Assembly: GCA_015501055.1 (NCBI GenBank)
Contig: JADNYV010000035.1
Coordinates: forward strand, 124,001 to 188,000
From: Mucidula mucida
Lineage: Eukaryota; Basidiomycota; Agaricomycetes; Agaricales; Physalacriaceae
DNA: 64,000 bases
Reading direction: 5' to 3'
Below, piece by piece: positions 1 through 11,791 of this stretch. Numbering within the stretch: position 1 is the stretch's first letter; each line of letters starts with the position of its first letter. The notes under the pieces were generated by a model, which worked only from the letters and a program-made list of their open reading frames with translations, searched no databases and was not told the DNA's origin. Both the position numbers and the translations under genes were made by a program.

Positions 1-712
1 GGGCGGAGGAGAAGGACTTGCGATGTCTGGAAGCATCTCTATGAGTGTTGCCTTATCGTCGGAAGCCTCGCAGTTGTCAGCCCATGTAGACAAAGTTTCT
101 CCAGGAATGCTTTCGAGTATCAAGAAGTGAGCTTCTTCGTTGTTAGGCATGCGGACCTGACAATACGTGAGTTCGAGAAAAAGGAGTTCCTCATTTTTCG
201 ACGCACCTTTGTCGTTCCATAGTAGTACGGGATCAGTTGTCCCTGGTTACGCGCAAGAGCCTGTCTGTACATTACATGCTCGGCATTGGCCACATAATCG
301 GGAAAGGTGTGCTTCACTAGGCGTTTGGCGACGGGTACCCTCGAGCTCGGATGGGGGAGGAGAGATGGTTGAATGATTTTGACAGCAACCGCAGCGAGTA
401 CTTCACCGCGGGCGTTCTCTATATACGCTTGTTCTCAAGCGTTTTGAGTCTGCCTAGGGGAGACTAGTCAAGAAGGGGATGTGGGTCTATCGTCGCGTCG
501 AAGGACCATCCGGAATATAGAGGCGCTCGGAGTGCATTGCGCTTATCATCCGATAGCTTTTTGCAATTTGCGAGAACGGTACCGTGGTCGTTGACGTCGA
601 GAGGCGGTGCAAAATGCGGAAGCCATTTGCCGTTGTAAGAGATATCGTTATCAGGACCAAAGGGATTGAGCGGAGGAGTGAATGCTTCGGGCTCAGATTA
701 TGTGGCAGGCAT
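1..712 (-). pseudogene. Truncated kinase-like family A pseudogene, copy 1
   Basis: This is a second copy of the 5' two thirds of the family A pseudogene at 6731-7921; the two match base for base at an offset of 7105 over the first 410 bases. The window starts inside intron 2, so exon 3 with the catalytic loop is not visible. Bases 413-472 are about 60 bases of unrelated sequence in place of the roughly 160 bases at 7518-7679 that encode the middle of the N-lobe. After that gap the match resumes at an offset of 7209. The surviving exon at 120-317 reads in frame and contains FPDYVANAEHVMYRQ, shared with the complete gene at 19494. With the central block missing and a stop near the start as in copy 2, it cannot encode a kinase domain. 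Confidence 0.7.
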
Positions 713-1400
713 CATCAAGCTGATATTTTACGAAGAGCTATTTTGCGTGGGCGACCATCCGAAAAGCTTTGAAGGGTCGGCCTTGGTAAACGTTGAACAA
801 TCCATTTGGGTAAGAAGATGGTAGAGTGGCACTGATGCTACAGTACGCGCCCAAGCATGTACAGAGTGGATCAATCGCTACGACAGTCAGCGAGCGTATG
901 CAAAAGTGCCGGCGGCATGTCGTGCCAATTTGTCCGTGTTTTCGCGTCCCATTTCTAACTACTTGCCGCATTTTTCGTCACCTCCCTCACTACCACTGCG
1001 CGCTTTGTGGCCCAGAAAGAGGAACATCATGATTCTGGCCGTGTAAAGCTTGGGCTGCCATACTGTCGTCGTCCGCTTCCAGTCGGATCCTTTGGATCAT
1101 CGCTCGTTGTCTTTCCTAGCACGACGACGATGCATCTGGTCCATCCAGCTCCGATCCGACGTCGGTCACACACACACCCGCCCTTTCCCCGCCCAGGCCA
1201 ACTTGCGACTTTGGCGTATTGACGTCAATAAGAACCTAACGAGGCCTCTTGCTCTTTTTACATTGGAGAAGCCACTGTCTACAGGTTACGTCGCGGGGCG
1301 GATAATCTTCTGGTATTTCTGTTCTACATGGGCACTCGGCGTAAGATCTCTGTCTTCTGCTCTAGAACAGACGTGTCATTGTAGGCCTTAGATGTGCGGA
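1..1400. repeat. Direct segmental duplication, copy 1 (partner 7106-8600)
   Basis: Bases 1-1170 are nearly identical to 7106-8380, apart from the replaced block at 413-472. Similarity continues at lower identity to about 1390 and 8600 (shared blocks around 1270-1380 and 8470-8580). It carries the 5' part of kinase-like family A and its upstream region. A third, inverted copy of the last 300 bases lies at about 12470-12790. Confidence 0.85.
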
Positions 1401-3893
1401 TCGAATGCTGATGAAAATTTCTTGCTGATAGCACGAGCCAGAATATTTCCTGCCATTTTGTAGTCTGAAAAGGCATCTCTCTCTTCGGCTCTGAAATAGA
1501 GTTAAGCCATAGATGTGCGTATCGATTTCTAGTCAAGATATCTTGCTAATGAAATGCGCCAGAATATTTCCTGTCATTTAGTAGTCTGAACTTAACGTGG
1601 ATGAATGGATCAGACGTCAACATTGCTCAGGGGTGCCGGTATGTGGCGCATAATACTTATCTGGCTCTGGATACGTTCTGCTTGGCCGAAGTCGCTCGAA
1701 CTGACGATTTCGAATTGTTCGACATTGTCAGACCGAGAGCAAAGGCGGAGCCTCTGACAGAAGCTTGCTACTAGCACCGGGCCTTCTGACCGCCGAGCGG
1801 AGGGTGTATCCCTTGCGACCATGCACATACTGCAGCTGAGCTTCAAAGGATCTGAATCTACATCTGAGATAGGAAAGGTATTTCGTACTGGTTGGCAATC
1901 CTACGCTTAACGGCGTTAAAGCCGTTGCCCATTGTCTGTCACATGACCAATATTTCCAGTGGAATTCGCTCTCTCACTCTTTGCTCTTGTCGTCCACACT
2001 CATTGTGCTGTCACCCGTCACTCACACGCCATACTCCATTTATCGACACCAACGTTATACCACCACATTAAACAATGCTTCGAGAGGAGATCGAAGGCGA
2101 ACAATCCAAGTGAGTGCATTATTCTGTGGGCCACTCGACGCTGAATTGACCGTGCATTGTCTTTTTAGAATGACCCGCTCTCTTGCCTCCAACAACTACC
2201 CTTCCAGACACTCAAAAGAGAGTCAAGAACTAACCATGTCATCCCAAGTCGCGTCGACTTCGCGCCGCCCCGAAAACCCATTGTCTCGTGTTCTGGACAA
2301 TGCCCCCTTCGACTCCACCGCCGGCCTCTCTGGCTTCTCACAGGACCAATCTTATGCGTCCTCCAATGAGCCCTACCCGGTTGTGGGGAGCTCATCGTCG
2401 AGCATGAGTCTCCAACCCTCATCATCACAACCAACCCCGTCCATTGATGATTCCGAGGCAATATTCCCTGCCTGGTGGCCCGGGCATAACCCATTAGTCG
2501 ATGGAGATGTCGATTACGAGTACGCCTACCCTTCCGGTACAGAGACACCATTGTCCGACTCACTGGGACTAGCGGCCAGCGCCGGCCATTACTTCCCTGA
2601 GATGAAGGAGAACGTACCTCCTCGAGGATACCTGCTCCCTGAGGAGTTCTCTCACCTGCTCAAGTCCCTGCCCAGAGTTTATAATCCCCCACCCGGCCCA
2701 CCTCCAGGATGGGTGGATCCGGAAATGACGAGTGCTGTCCAGTATGGCGCTCTTCTTGTTGACTCTGACGACCAACGCTTTCCCGCGTCGGACATCCCTG
2801 CCCCGCCCACAAAGAACGCAAAGAGAAAGCGCCAGAGGTGAGCTCCTTTTTGGCCGTGATGAGATTGGGACTTGACTCCTTATCAGCGCGCCTGGCCAAG
2901 GAAAAGGCAGAAAGAAGGCCAAAAGAGTACGACAGACTATATTAGACGATGCTCAGTGCGTGAGACTCCTCTTTTTCCTTAATCCCAGATCTGACAATGT
3001 AATAGATTATTCCTTCTTCCGTCGACTGGTCCGACAAACGCGTACCAAATTATGAATCAACCGGAAAAATGTCTTTGGAAATTGAAGGATGGGAGCACCT
3101 GCGGGTATATCTTCAAGACCGAGAAGACGGAGACGGACGAGGACGACCATTTCAAGAGAGTACACCTCAAAGCCCAACCGAAGAAGTGTCTTTGGGAGGC
3201 CTGCGATTCGGATACACCAAACCTCAAACATTGGCATAGATCCCATTTCACTGCCGGGTGGTGCTCCTGTTGCAAGAAACATTTCAGCAGGTCTGATGCC
3301 TACACACGACACTTGGAAGCGGACATCTGTCCCAATGGCGAACAGACATGGGAGGAGGCGAAGAAAGCTCAGGCTCAAAAGAGTAATAAGAAGTGATCAA
3401 TTTCTTCCTTCGTACTGATTTCATGATGACGTTGTATTGTATACTCCATATTTATACGATTCCTTGAATACAGATGATCCAACTCGTGACTGAACAACGC
3501 CGTGTTAGTATCACCCCTTCTTTCTTCCCACCATCTTGGGAGGCGACGATATACGCTGGAGGAAAGTGCTAGCTCGACTTTTGACATGACGCCCCTCTGC
3601 TCTCAATTCTCAACGGTCGATTTCTAATACGTAGTAGACGGACTACTAACATGTCTATCATGCGTAATAGTAGCGCCAACTGTGGAACGCATTTGCGGCC
3701 TCATCACTCCCAGCGCCCTATTGTTCTCTTCCTTTCCCATTTTCGTTCCGGGAAGGCACATCGCGATCAAGAGCTGAATGACGCGACAGAAGAAATTGAT
3801 AATGAGAAGATAAGTAGTAACATCAGGGCGTGTAGTGACAGTCAGGACGCTGTCGTAGCGGCGGCTACGGAAGAAGCTACGGAGACCTCGAGA
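1086..3893 (+). repeat. Inverted segmental duplication, left arm
   Basis: The reverse complement of this stretch is at about 9995-12790. The shared content in order is a non-coding segment (about 1090-1860), the zinc-finger gene (2075-3396) with its introns, a 3' flank with an identical antisense ORF (3375-3587 against 10280-10492), and a fragment of family B exon 3. Small indels separate the arms, so the duplication is not brand new. The arms are about 6 kb apart, and family A and B pseudogenes lie between them. Confidence 0.85.
2075..3396 (+). CDS. Cys/His zinc-finger protein, four exons, about 387 aa
   Basis: Spliced from exons 2075-2109, 2169-2837, 2887-2955 and 3006-3396; all introns are GT-AG, 49-59 bases, and the phases join cleanly. 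The N-terminal half is Ser/Pro rich and acidic with no recognisable domain. A basic patch (AKRKRQRSAPGQGKGRKK) near residues 230-250 looks like a nuclear localisation signal. The C-terminal 115 residues hold three Cys/His groups: CLWKLKDGSTC followed by HFKRVH, CLWEAC followed by HWHRSH, and CSCC followed by HLEADIC, each a plausible but non-canonical C2H2-type finger. This suggests a nuclear nucleic-acid-binding protein; that is inference from motif spacing. I did not recognise a named family. The gene is duplicated in inverted orientation at 10471-11791, where the reading frame is broken. A Laccaria-style mobile origin was considered, but no transposase lies within the repeat. Confidence 0.7.
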
Positions 3894-3895
3894 TT
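3765..3895 (+). pseudogene. Fragment of family B pseudokinase, exon 3 end
   Basis: The plus-strand reading at 3765-3895 includes NDATEEIDNEKIS and DSQDAVVAAATEEATE. It aligns to the C-terminus of the intact family B proteins (NDETKEMDREGITS and DSHGAVVAAAMKEATE at 13209-14430). Nothing of the rest of the gene is present. The fragment lies at the outer edge of the inverted-repeat arm and its twin is at about 9995-10125. Confidence 0.6.
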
Positions 3896-3959
3896 TAAAG
3901 TTACTGAGCCTACACTAAACAGGTCTTTCGGGTGCCTGGCTGCTTGAGAGTAAAGTGCG

Positions 3960-5400
3960 CGGAAGTGACATGGTGGTGATGCCATCCGGTATCACCGGAT
4001 GCGCCTGCCCCGCCATCCCGCCGTTTGTGACAAGAACACCAGAATCCGCATCCTCTATGTCATCTGCTCGGACCTAGATATGGTGAGTACTATTCTGCCC
4101 GAACTGTATGCATTTCTGTTGTCTTTGTTTTTGTCAAATGTATAACACTGAGCTTGAAATGAAACGGCTGCACATTCACATTCAGACTCATAAGTAGTGA
4201 GTAACACCATATCAGTGTTTTAGTACCTCTTGCACATCAAATTCGGACTTGCTTCATCATGGCAGAGATACTTCTGTATGCACCGCGATACGCGCGTTGT
4301 GTTACAGGTACTTACTGCTTTGTATCTGCGTCTTGGTCCGCTGTCTCTGCTTCCACGTCGTCTGCTGAAACCGCAGACGATTCTTCAGAATTGAATCGTA
4401 CGTGCTTATCCAAAGAAACATACCCATGAACTGAACGAACTCAAACCTGACCACGCGGCGTGACTGCTAAGTAGTAGAGTTAAATTGAATGTAGTTAGTA
4501 CACCTGATGTGTAAAAAAGCCGCAATCATTCGCGACATACAAACCGCAGAGGACATAGATCTGGTCGCTGCGAAACGAGAGAGGTGCAACATGAATGCAT
4601 GGCAATGAAGGTCATCCAACACACGGTACCGGCAGAAGTGCATCGACAACCTTCCAGTAGGCCTTGACTTTGACTTGATCTGTTCACCATTGTAGAGCTC
4701 AACAGCTCTGGCGTATGATGGCGGCGGCTGGATTCTGTCTGTCTGTCGTGGCGGACCAGTGTAGTAGACGGTCTATGTTGACTCTGAGCGTCATTGCAAT
4801 CTAAGATGCAGCGTAGCGAGACTTTGCGTGTACACAGCCATAGTATAAGGCCCACACCCATTGCTATCATTGTTGCTTGACTCGACACAAGATGGGCCAC
4901 AAATCTCAAATCCAAAAACATGTCACTATTAGTGATGGACAAGGAAGCACACACACGTAGGTACATAAGCATCTAAAATGATTGGACAAACAGTACTCTG
5001 CTGAATGTGTCTTTGGTGACAGTGACACTCCTTTCCCTCCCGACATACGACGAGCATTACCATGAATGGCAGGTCGCGCCGACGGTGTCGTGGTATCCGC
5101 ATCACCGTCCTCATCGGGACGGTTTATTTGACCTTTCTTCTTTATCCGCTAGGAACCCGAAAGACCTGTTTAGTGCCGCCTCAAAGTTACTGTCACCCTG
5201 CGCTGTCCTTCCAAGACAATTGGTTCCTGGTCTAGCTTCCAGGTGTTTTCTTTGATTTTTTCATAATCACCATCTCTTCACTCACGCGGGTTGAGGACCG
5301 ACGGAAGGATGTTAAATGCTCTCGTTCACAAACAAATTGCTAACACGTCTTTCCATAACACATTCCATTATCGACCAATTCTCGCGTTCTCCGTCGCTTC
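3960..5400. other. Intergenic, no gene recognised
   Basis: Only short, low-quality ORFs occur on either strand, without conserved motifs or consistent splice sites. The last 130 bases (from about 5290) resemble the sequence 3' of the family B gene at 13165-13260, so the duplicated segment starts there. Confidence 0.6.
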
Positions 5401-5409
5401 TTCCATCGC

Positions 5410-6522
5410 CTTCGCTACGACAGCACCATGGATGTCACAACACGCCCCGAGGTTACTAGTAATCCCTTCTCTATCCATATCTCTAGTCTCGCCATTCAAC
5501 CCTTGACCTTAGTAGACTGTGACTGTGGAGATTGGATGACCGCACTGAAATCACGATCGATGTTCAAGGCATTCGGATTGGTTAGGTCCAGGTTTTGCAC
5601 AGGCGATACAATGATAATGTTACTGAGATGCATCTTTTTGTGGGCGATACCACAATCATGAAAGGTCTGCAACACCGCGAAGCTCAGTGGTTCCTAGAGC
5701 TCATGCATGAGGTTAGTAGTCTTCGGCAATATTTGTTCAAACTTCGCTTACCAATCTCTTGTAGAGCATAATATGGCGTTCGCAAGAACTGAGTCCCCAT
5801 CATGTTCTGGATCCTCCTCGGAGAATGCGTTGGCCAACTGGTAAAGCGTGAAGCCCTCGATGTACTCCAAGACTAGGATGTAAGCCTTCTCGTTAGGCAT
5901 ATCCACCTTGACAGGAGATATTAGAGGGCTATTGCGATGGAACATGGACGTACCTCAAATATCCCAAACATGTACGGAATAGTCTTGCCTTGTACTTCAA
6001 AGAGGCGCTCGTATGCTAACGTCTCTCCGCCTGCTAGTTGACGGCGAGTGTCGAATTCCATCAACGGATGGTCCGAGTCTAGGCGGGGAAGTGGAATCGC
6101 GGATTGTTGGTAGATTTTCAGAATGACTCGTCGTTCTTGGATGCCAGCTGGGTCGACATGGGCTTCCCAGATTTGACAGAGCCTCCTCTGTTCATCCGAC
6201 TCAACCTCGGACTCTATCGCCTTCGCAAGTCTAAAATACGGAAACTTTGATTAACGAAATTCGGCTGAGCGAACGATGGCAAGGCTCGAGCATCAATTGC
6301 ATGTGCACGTGGAGTAAAAGCGAAGCGCTGCATCCCAAAGTCGTATCCCTTCCGGAGAGGACACTGGAGCGCTGCTTTCGCATCCTTCCTAACGCCCTTT
6401 GTGAAAGCTTCGATAGCTTCTGCGCTCGTTGCGTCGAAAGGCGGATTGAAGACTGGCTGGCCGTCTTCTGTCTCCCCGTCGGCGGCGATGCGACAAGATT
6501 GAAGTACGGTGAAGTGAGCCAT
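5410..6522 (-). pseudogene. Family B pseudokinase-like pseudogene
   Basis: Paralog of the intact family B gene at 13209-14430. It opens with MAHFTVLQSCRIAADGETED and keeps the N-lobe and the block EYIEGFTLYQLANAFSEEDP. Relative to the intact copy it has a 2-base insertion near 6225 (the frame leaves at SFRILDLRRR) and a 2-base deletion near 5775, so the frame breaks twice. The remnant of the catalytic loop reads IAHKKMHLSNIII, so the HRD Asp was already absent. It lies 209 bases downstream of a family A pseudogene on the same strand, the same A-then-B order as at 21563-23836. Confidence 0.7.
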
Positions 6523-6730
6523 TCAGGATAAGGCGATGGGAGACGGACGGTGACCTGAAAACACAGGTCAATGGAAGGCGGGTGGTGCATGCTTTTGTAC
6601 GTTTACACGGGCGGAGATCGAATTGTCTTAGCGAGTCGTCGTTGTGTTTAGACGCGGACATCGGCCCAACTAGGGTGAGAGTCACATTTTCATTACCTGG
6701 TACCTACATGGCGCATTAACTCTCCGTGGA

Positions 6731-7921
6731 TTACTCTGACTCCGACGACTCGTCGTCCAAGTCGGCGGCACTATCGTCGCTTACCACTTTCTGCCAACCT
6801 AGCTTTTCTATGAGCCCTCGTCCCCCCTGTCTAGTAGTCGCCCACTTATTGAAGCCGGGGTACACGGCGCGGCAATAGAGAGGTAAAACCGTAGCCGCTC
6901 GATAGAGCTGTTTCTCTTCGCACTGCCTCTCCTGGCTAACATCTAGTGCACTTTCAGCGAAATCGATGAGAATGATTTGTCTATCAATCCATATCATATT
7001 CGCAAGGTCGATATCTCGGTGTAAAACTCCACGTCAACGTAAAATGTTGTACGCCTTGAGGATTTCTTCAGTCTACCATGTATGTCATCAGTACTTATTC
7101 AATGCGGGCGGAGGAGAAGGACTTGCGATGTCTGGAAGCATCTCTATGAGTGTTGCCTTATCGTCGGAAGCCTCGCAGTTGTCAGCCCATGTAGACAAAG
7201 TTTCTCCAGGAATGCTTTCGAGTATCAAGATGTGAGCTTCTTCGTTGTTAGGCATGCGGACCTGACAATACGTGAGTTCGAGAAAAAGGAGTTCCTCATT
7301 TTTCGACGCACCTTTGTCGTTCCATAGTAGTACGGGATCAGTTGTCCCTGGTTACGCGCAAGAGCCTGTCTGTACATTACATGCTCGGCATTGGCCACAT
7401 AATCGGGAAAGGTGTGCTTCACTAGGCGTTTGGCGACGGGTACCCTCGAGCTCGGATGGGGGAGGAGAGATGGTTGAATGATTTTGACAGCAACCGCAGC
7501 GAGTACTTCACCGCGGGCGTTCCGGATCTCAGTCCGCCAGACCTGGGACCACTGTGGCTCTTCTTCGTCAGGCCGCATATGCTCGGGCACATTGGGGTCT
7601 GTCGAGAACGAACCGAAAACCTTCGGCAGCGTTGATCCTGAACGGTTCCGCAATCTCTCGACGTCCGTGGTTGGCGTCAAGAAGGGGATGTGGGTCTATC
7701 GTCGCGTCGAAGGACCATCCGGAATATAGAGGCGCTCGGAGTGCATTGCGCTTATCATCCGATAGCTTTTTGCAATTTGCGAGAACGGTACCGTGGTCGT
7801 TGACGTCGAGAGGCGGTGCAAAATGCGGAAGCCATTTGCCGTTGTAAGAGATATCGTTATCAGGACCAGAGGGATTGAGCGGAGGAGTGAATGCTTCGGG
7901 CTCAGATTATGTGGCAGGCAT
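6731..7921 (-). pseudogene. Kinase-like family A pseudogene, copy 2
   Basis: Paralog of the complete gene at 19494-20678, about 85-90 percent similar by eye. Defects against that gene are a TAA a few codons after the start ATG at 7921, an 8-base deletion after FRFVLDRP (near 7590) that shifts the frame, and TGA in place of a Pro codon just before the catalytic loop (near 7036). The loop itself is still legible (GVLHRDIDLANMI, then IILIDFAES). Intron 2 keeps the GC-AG form seen in the intact gene. It is followed on the same strand by the family B pseudogene at 5410-6522. Confidence 0.75.
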
Positions 7922-8600
7922 CATCAAGCTGATATTTTACGAAGAGCTATTTTGCGTGGGCGACCATCCGAAAAGCTTTGAAGGGTCGGCCTTGGTAAAC
8001 GTTGAACAATCCATTTGGGTAAGAAGATGGTAGAGTGGCACTGATGCTACAGTACGCGCCCAAGCATGTACAGAGTGGATCAATCGCTACGACAGTCAGC
8101 GAGCGTATGCAAAAGTGCCGGCGGCATGTCGTGCCAATTTGTCCGTGTTTTCGCGTCCCATTTCTAACTACTTGCCGCATTTTTCGTCACCTCCCTCACT
8201 ACCACTGCGCGCTTTGTGGCCCAGAAAGAGGAACATCATGATTCTGGCCGTGTAAAGCTTGGGCTGCCATACTGTCGTCGTCCGCTTCCAGTCGGATCCT
8301 TTGGATCATCGCTCGTTGTCTTTCCTAGCACGACGACGATGCATCTGGTCCATCCTGTTCCGACCCGACGTCGGCTACACAGACGATCTTGCCCCGCGCA
8401 GGCCAACTCGCGACTTTGGTGCTTTGACGTCAATGAGAACTTAGCGAGGCCTTGCTGCTTTTCCATTAGAGAAGCCACTGTCTACAGGTTACGTCGCGCG
8501 GCGAATAATCTTCTGGTATTTCTGGGCACTCGGCGTAAGATCTCTGGCTTCTGCTCTAGAACAGACGTGTCATTGTAAGCCTTAGATGTGCGTCTCGATC
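7106..8600. repeat. Direct segmental duplication, copy 2 (partner 1-1400)
   Basis: Same sequence as 1-1400 without the replaced block, so this copy looks like the less altered version. It begins inside intron 2 of the family A pseudogene and extends past its 5' end into upstream DNA. The start of visible similarity is set by the window edge, so the real repeat may reach further left than 7106. Confidence 0.85.
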
Positions 8601-9107
8601 GACACGTCGCGATACAGCGCCTTGGCTCTAGATGTGGAGACGTTGTACTGGCCACCGACCATGGAGAGCATAAATGTCGTTGACTTTTTCTGAAGGGCTC
8701 CTAGACGCTGCTGCCCTTTCATACGACATCACTTCCCTTGTAAGCACACTATTACCACCCCTTTACTTGAATCCAACTTTGTCCCAGAACTCTAATATGC
8801 TCACCAAGTCTTTCATCGCACGGCAGGCCGCGCCGTCAGCGATGCGATCCATCTCTACCTCGGAGCCAACTGCAACGGAGAACAGAGGGGGACAGCATCT
8901 CCATTACCCCCCGGCACGTGCATCGACTTCGGCCAAGCGCAAAGCTACTTCCTCGAAGAAGACGATGGTACAACCTCTACTCGGGCGACGGCTGCTCCCA
9001 ATACGTCGGCCAAACCTCTTTTAGTGGCTGCACGGGTGTCGGCCCCGACGCGACGCACATCGTCAACGAAGGGAAGGTCCTTCCTTCCTCGAACAATCTC
9101 GGGTCGC

Positions 9108-9582
9108 GGTGTACCCCCCAAAGCGTCGCCTTATATGTCCAGGCGAGGTGCAACCTATCCTCAAACGCGTCGAAGGAGATACCTATCAAGGTCCCAATAC
9201 CAACGGTGCCTACTTCTTCGTTGTTCAGCAGACGAGCGCTGTTCACGGAGAGGATGGAGCTACGAGTTTCGACGAGGAACAACAAAGCGAAAGCGACTGG
9301 ACCGCCGCTTTCAACAGGGTGTACAACGCTAACAACGGCGGGACTACTGTGAATAGTGAATCGGCAGGAAGTCAAGGAGAGTATCTTCATGCCCAGTTGA
9401 CTGTTACCGAAGGAGTCATACACGACATTCACCCAGAGGATGCGGATCCCTTGATCACCGCTCTGAACGACTTCAGGGATCAGCAGAACAATCCGTTCAC
9501 TTTTGTAGTTGGGGTTTATACGGGCGTCGTTGGGCATCCCGATGCTGGATTGATTGGTGATTTTCGTTGGTTCGCGGAGTGA
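9108..9582 (+). CDS. Unrecognised protein, 3' exon or decayed gene
   Basis: The reading that ends with TGA at 9580-9582 has protein-like composition: NTNGAYFFVVQQTSAVHGED, then TTVNSESAGSQGEYLHAQL, and a C-terminus ending GLIGDFRWFAE. It has no ATG of its own, so an upstream exon is needed. A second coding-like stretch in another frame at about 8960-9150 (NLYSGDGCSQYVGQTSFSGC) is probably its 5' part. No GT-AG pair joins the two frames convincingly, so an intron was missed or a frameshift is present. The Cys-rich upstream part could belong to a secreted protein, but no signal peptide is identifiable. This gene is unique within the duplicated region. Confidence 0.4.
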
Positions 9583-9994
9583 GCCAAGACGGTGAGTTCT
9601 TCTAAGTTGAGATTGCATGCCGGGGCTCATATCTCTCCGCAGGATCATTTCGCATACCGGTCTGTCGGTGTAAGTTGTCCTCGTTAATCTACTGTACTTG
9701 CATACAGAGAATTTCAGTACTCCTTTCAAAGCTAATCGATGTTTGCCTGAACAACTTCTTGTCGTATCCTAGTGTTATGTATCAAGCTCAAACGAAGGGA
9801 TTTAAAGAACGCGTTCCTTGGCACCTTTGATAGGTCATAATGACAGCCCTCGTACGCGGCCTAATTTAAATGACCATCTTTTTGGGACCGAAGGTAAGAT
9901 GGGTTCGAATTTTCTCGTTTACAACTAACACGCCTCTCAGAAAGTTATCGCCTAGTAAGTACAAGAACATTCTTTCATCGACCAACTCTCCAGG

Positions 9995-10125
9995 TCTCCG
10001 TAATGTAGCTTCTTCCATTGCCGCCGCTACGAGCACCATGACTATCACAGCACCGCCCGAGGTTACTAATGATCCCTTCTCTATCTATTTATTCTGTCTC
10101 GTCATTCAGCGATGCGCCTTCTCGG
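9995..10125 (-). pseudogene. Fragment of family B pseudokinase, exon 3 end
   Basis: The minus-strand sequence matches the C-terminal exon of family B (block VLVAAAMEEAT and the preceding intergenic-like run) at roughly the same place in the repeat as 3765-3895. Stops interrupt it (the counterpart of the Lys/Glu-rich stretch is lost). It is a remnant only. Confidence 0.5.
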
Positions 10126-10470
10126 AACAAAGATGGGAAATGAAGAGAACGATAGGGCACTGGGAGTGATGAGGCCGCAAATGCGTTCCACAGTTGGCGC
10201 TACTATTACGCATGATAGACATAGTCCGTCTACTACGTATTAGAAATCGACCGTTGAGAATTGAGAGCAGAGGGGCGTCATGTCAAAAGTCGAGCTAGCA
10301 CTTTCCTCCAGCGTATATCGTCGCCTCCCAAGATGGTGGGAAGAAAGAAGGGGCGATACTAACACGGCGTTGTTCAGTCACGAGTTGGATCATCTGTATT
10401 CAAGGAATCGTATAAATATGGAGTATACAATACAACGTCATCATAAAATCAGTACGAAGGAAGAAATTGA

Positions 10471-11791
10471 TCACTTCTTATTACTCTTTTGAGCCTGAGC
10501 TTTCTTCGCCTCCTCCCATGTCTGTTCGCCATTGGGACAGACGTCCGCTTCCAAGTGTCGTGTGTAGGCATCAGACCTGCTGAAATGTTTCTTGCAACAG
10601 GAGCACCACCCGGCAGTGAAATGGGATCTATGCCAATGTTTGAGGTTTGGTGTATCCGAATCGCAGGCCTCCCAAAGACACTTCTTCGGTTGGGCTTTGA
10701 GGTGTACTCTCTTGAAATGGTCGTCCTCGTCCGTCTCCGTCTTCTCGGTCTTGAAGATATACCCGCAGGTGCTCCCATCCTTCAATTTCCAAAGACATTT
10801 TTCCGGTTGATTCATAATTTGGTACGCGTTTGTCGGACCAGTCGACGGAAGAAGGAATAATCTATTACATTGTCAGATCTGGGATTAAGGAAAAAGAGGA
10901 GTCTCACGCACTGAGCATCGTCTAATATAGTCTGTCGTACTCTTTTGGCCTTCTTTCTGCCTTTTCCTTGGCCAGGCGCGCTGATAAGGAGTCAAGTCCC
11001 AATCTCATCACGGCCAAAAAGGAGCTCACCTCTGGCGCTTTCTCTTTGCGTTCTTTGTGGGCGGGGCAGTGATGTGGTCGTCAGAGTCAACAAGAAGAGC
11101 GCCATACTGGACAGCACTCGACATTTCCGGATCCACCCATCCTGGAGGTGGGCCGGGTGGGGGATTATAAACTCTGGGCAGGGACTTGAGCAGGTGAGAG
11201 AACTCCTCAGGGAGCAGGTATCCTCGAGGAGGTACGTTCTCCTTCATCTCAGGGAAGTAATGGCCGGCGCTGGCCGCTAGTCCCAGTGAGTCGGACAATG
11301 GTGTCTCTGTACCGGACAAAGAAAGATGAGGGTAGGCGTACTCGTAATCGACATCTCCATCGACTAATGGGTTATGCCCGGGCCACCAGGCAGGGAATAT
11401 TGCCTCCGAATCATCAATGGACGGGACGGGGTTTGTTGTGATGATGAGGGTTGGAGACTCATGCTCGACGATGAGCTCCCCACAACCGGGTAGGGCTCAT
11501 TGAAGGACGCATAAGATTGGTCCTGTGAGAAGCCAGAGAGGCCGGCGGTGGAGTCGAAGGGGGCATTGTCCAGAACACGAGACAATGGGTTTTCGGGGCG
11601 GCGCGAAGTCGACGCGACTTGGGATGACATGGTTAGTTCTTGACTCTCTTTTGAGTGTCTGGAAGGGTAGTTGTTGGAGGCAAGAGAGCGGGTCATTCTA
11701 AAAAGACAATGCACGGTCAATTCAGCGTCGGGTGGCCCACAGAATAATGCACTCACTTGGATTGTTCGCCTTCGATCTCCTCTCGAAGCAT
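10471..11791 (-). pseudogene. Zinc-finger gene copy with frameshift
   Basis: Inverted copy of 2075-3396, with start at 11791 and stop at 10471. The four exons and splice sites are kept. A 5-base insertion in the run encoding SSSQxTPS (about 11425) shifts the frame and brings a stop within about 20 codons. Two other length changes, a 12-base insertion near 11315 and an 18-base deletion near 11075, are multiples of three. The last exon, with the three Cys/His groups, is almost unchanged (one Ile to Val substitution in ADIC). Most simply it is a recent pseudogene; an alternative start downstream of the insertion is possible but not supported. Confidence 0.65.

Noticed and set aside
3375..3587. 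Antisense ORF conserved in both inverted-repeat arms (also 10280-10492)
   Set aside because: Conserved only because the whole repeat is nearly identical; overlaps the 3' end of the zinc-finger gene and has no coding features.
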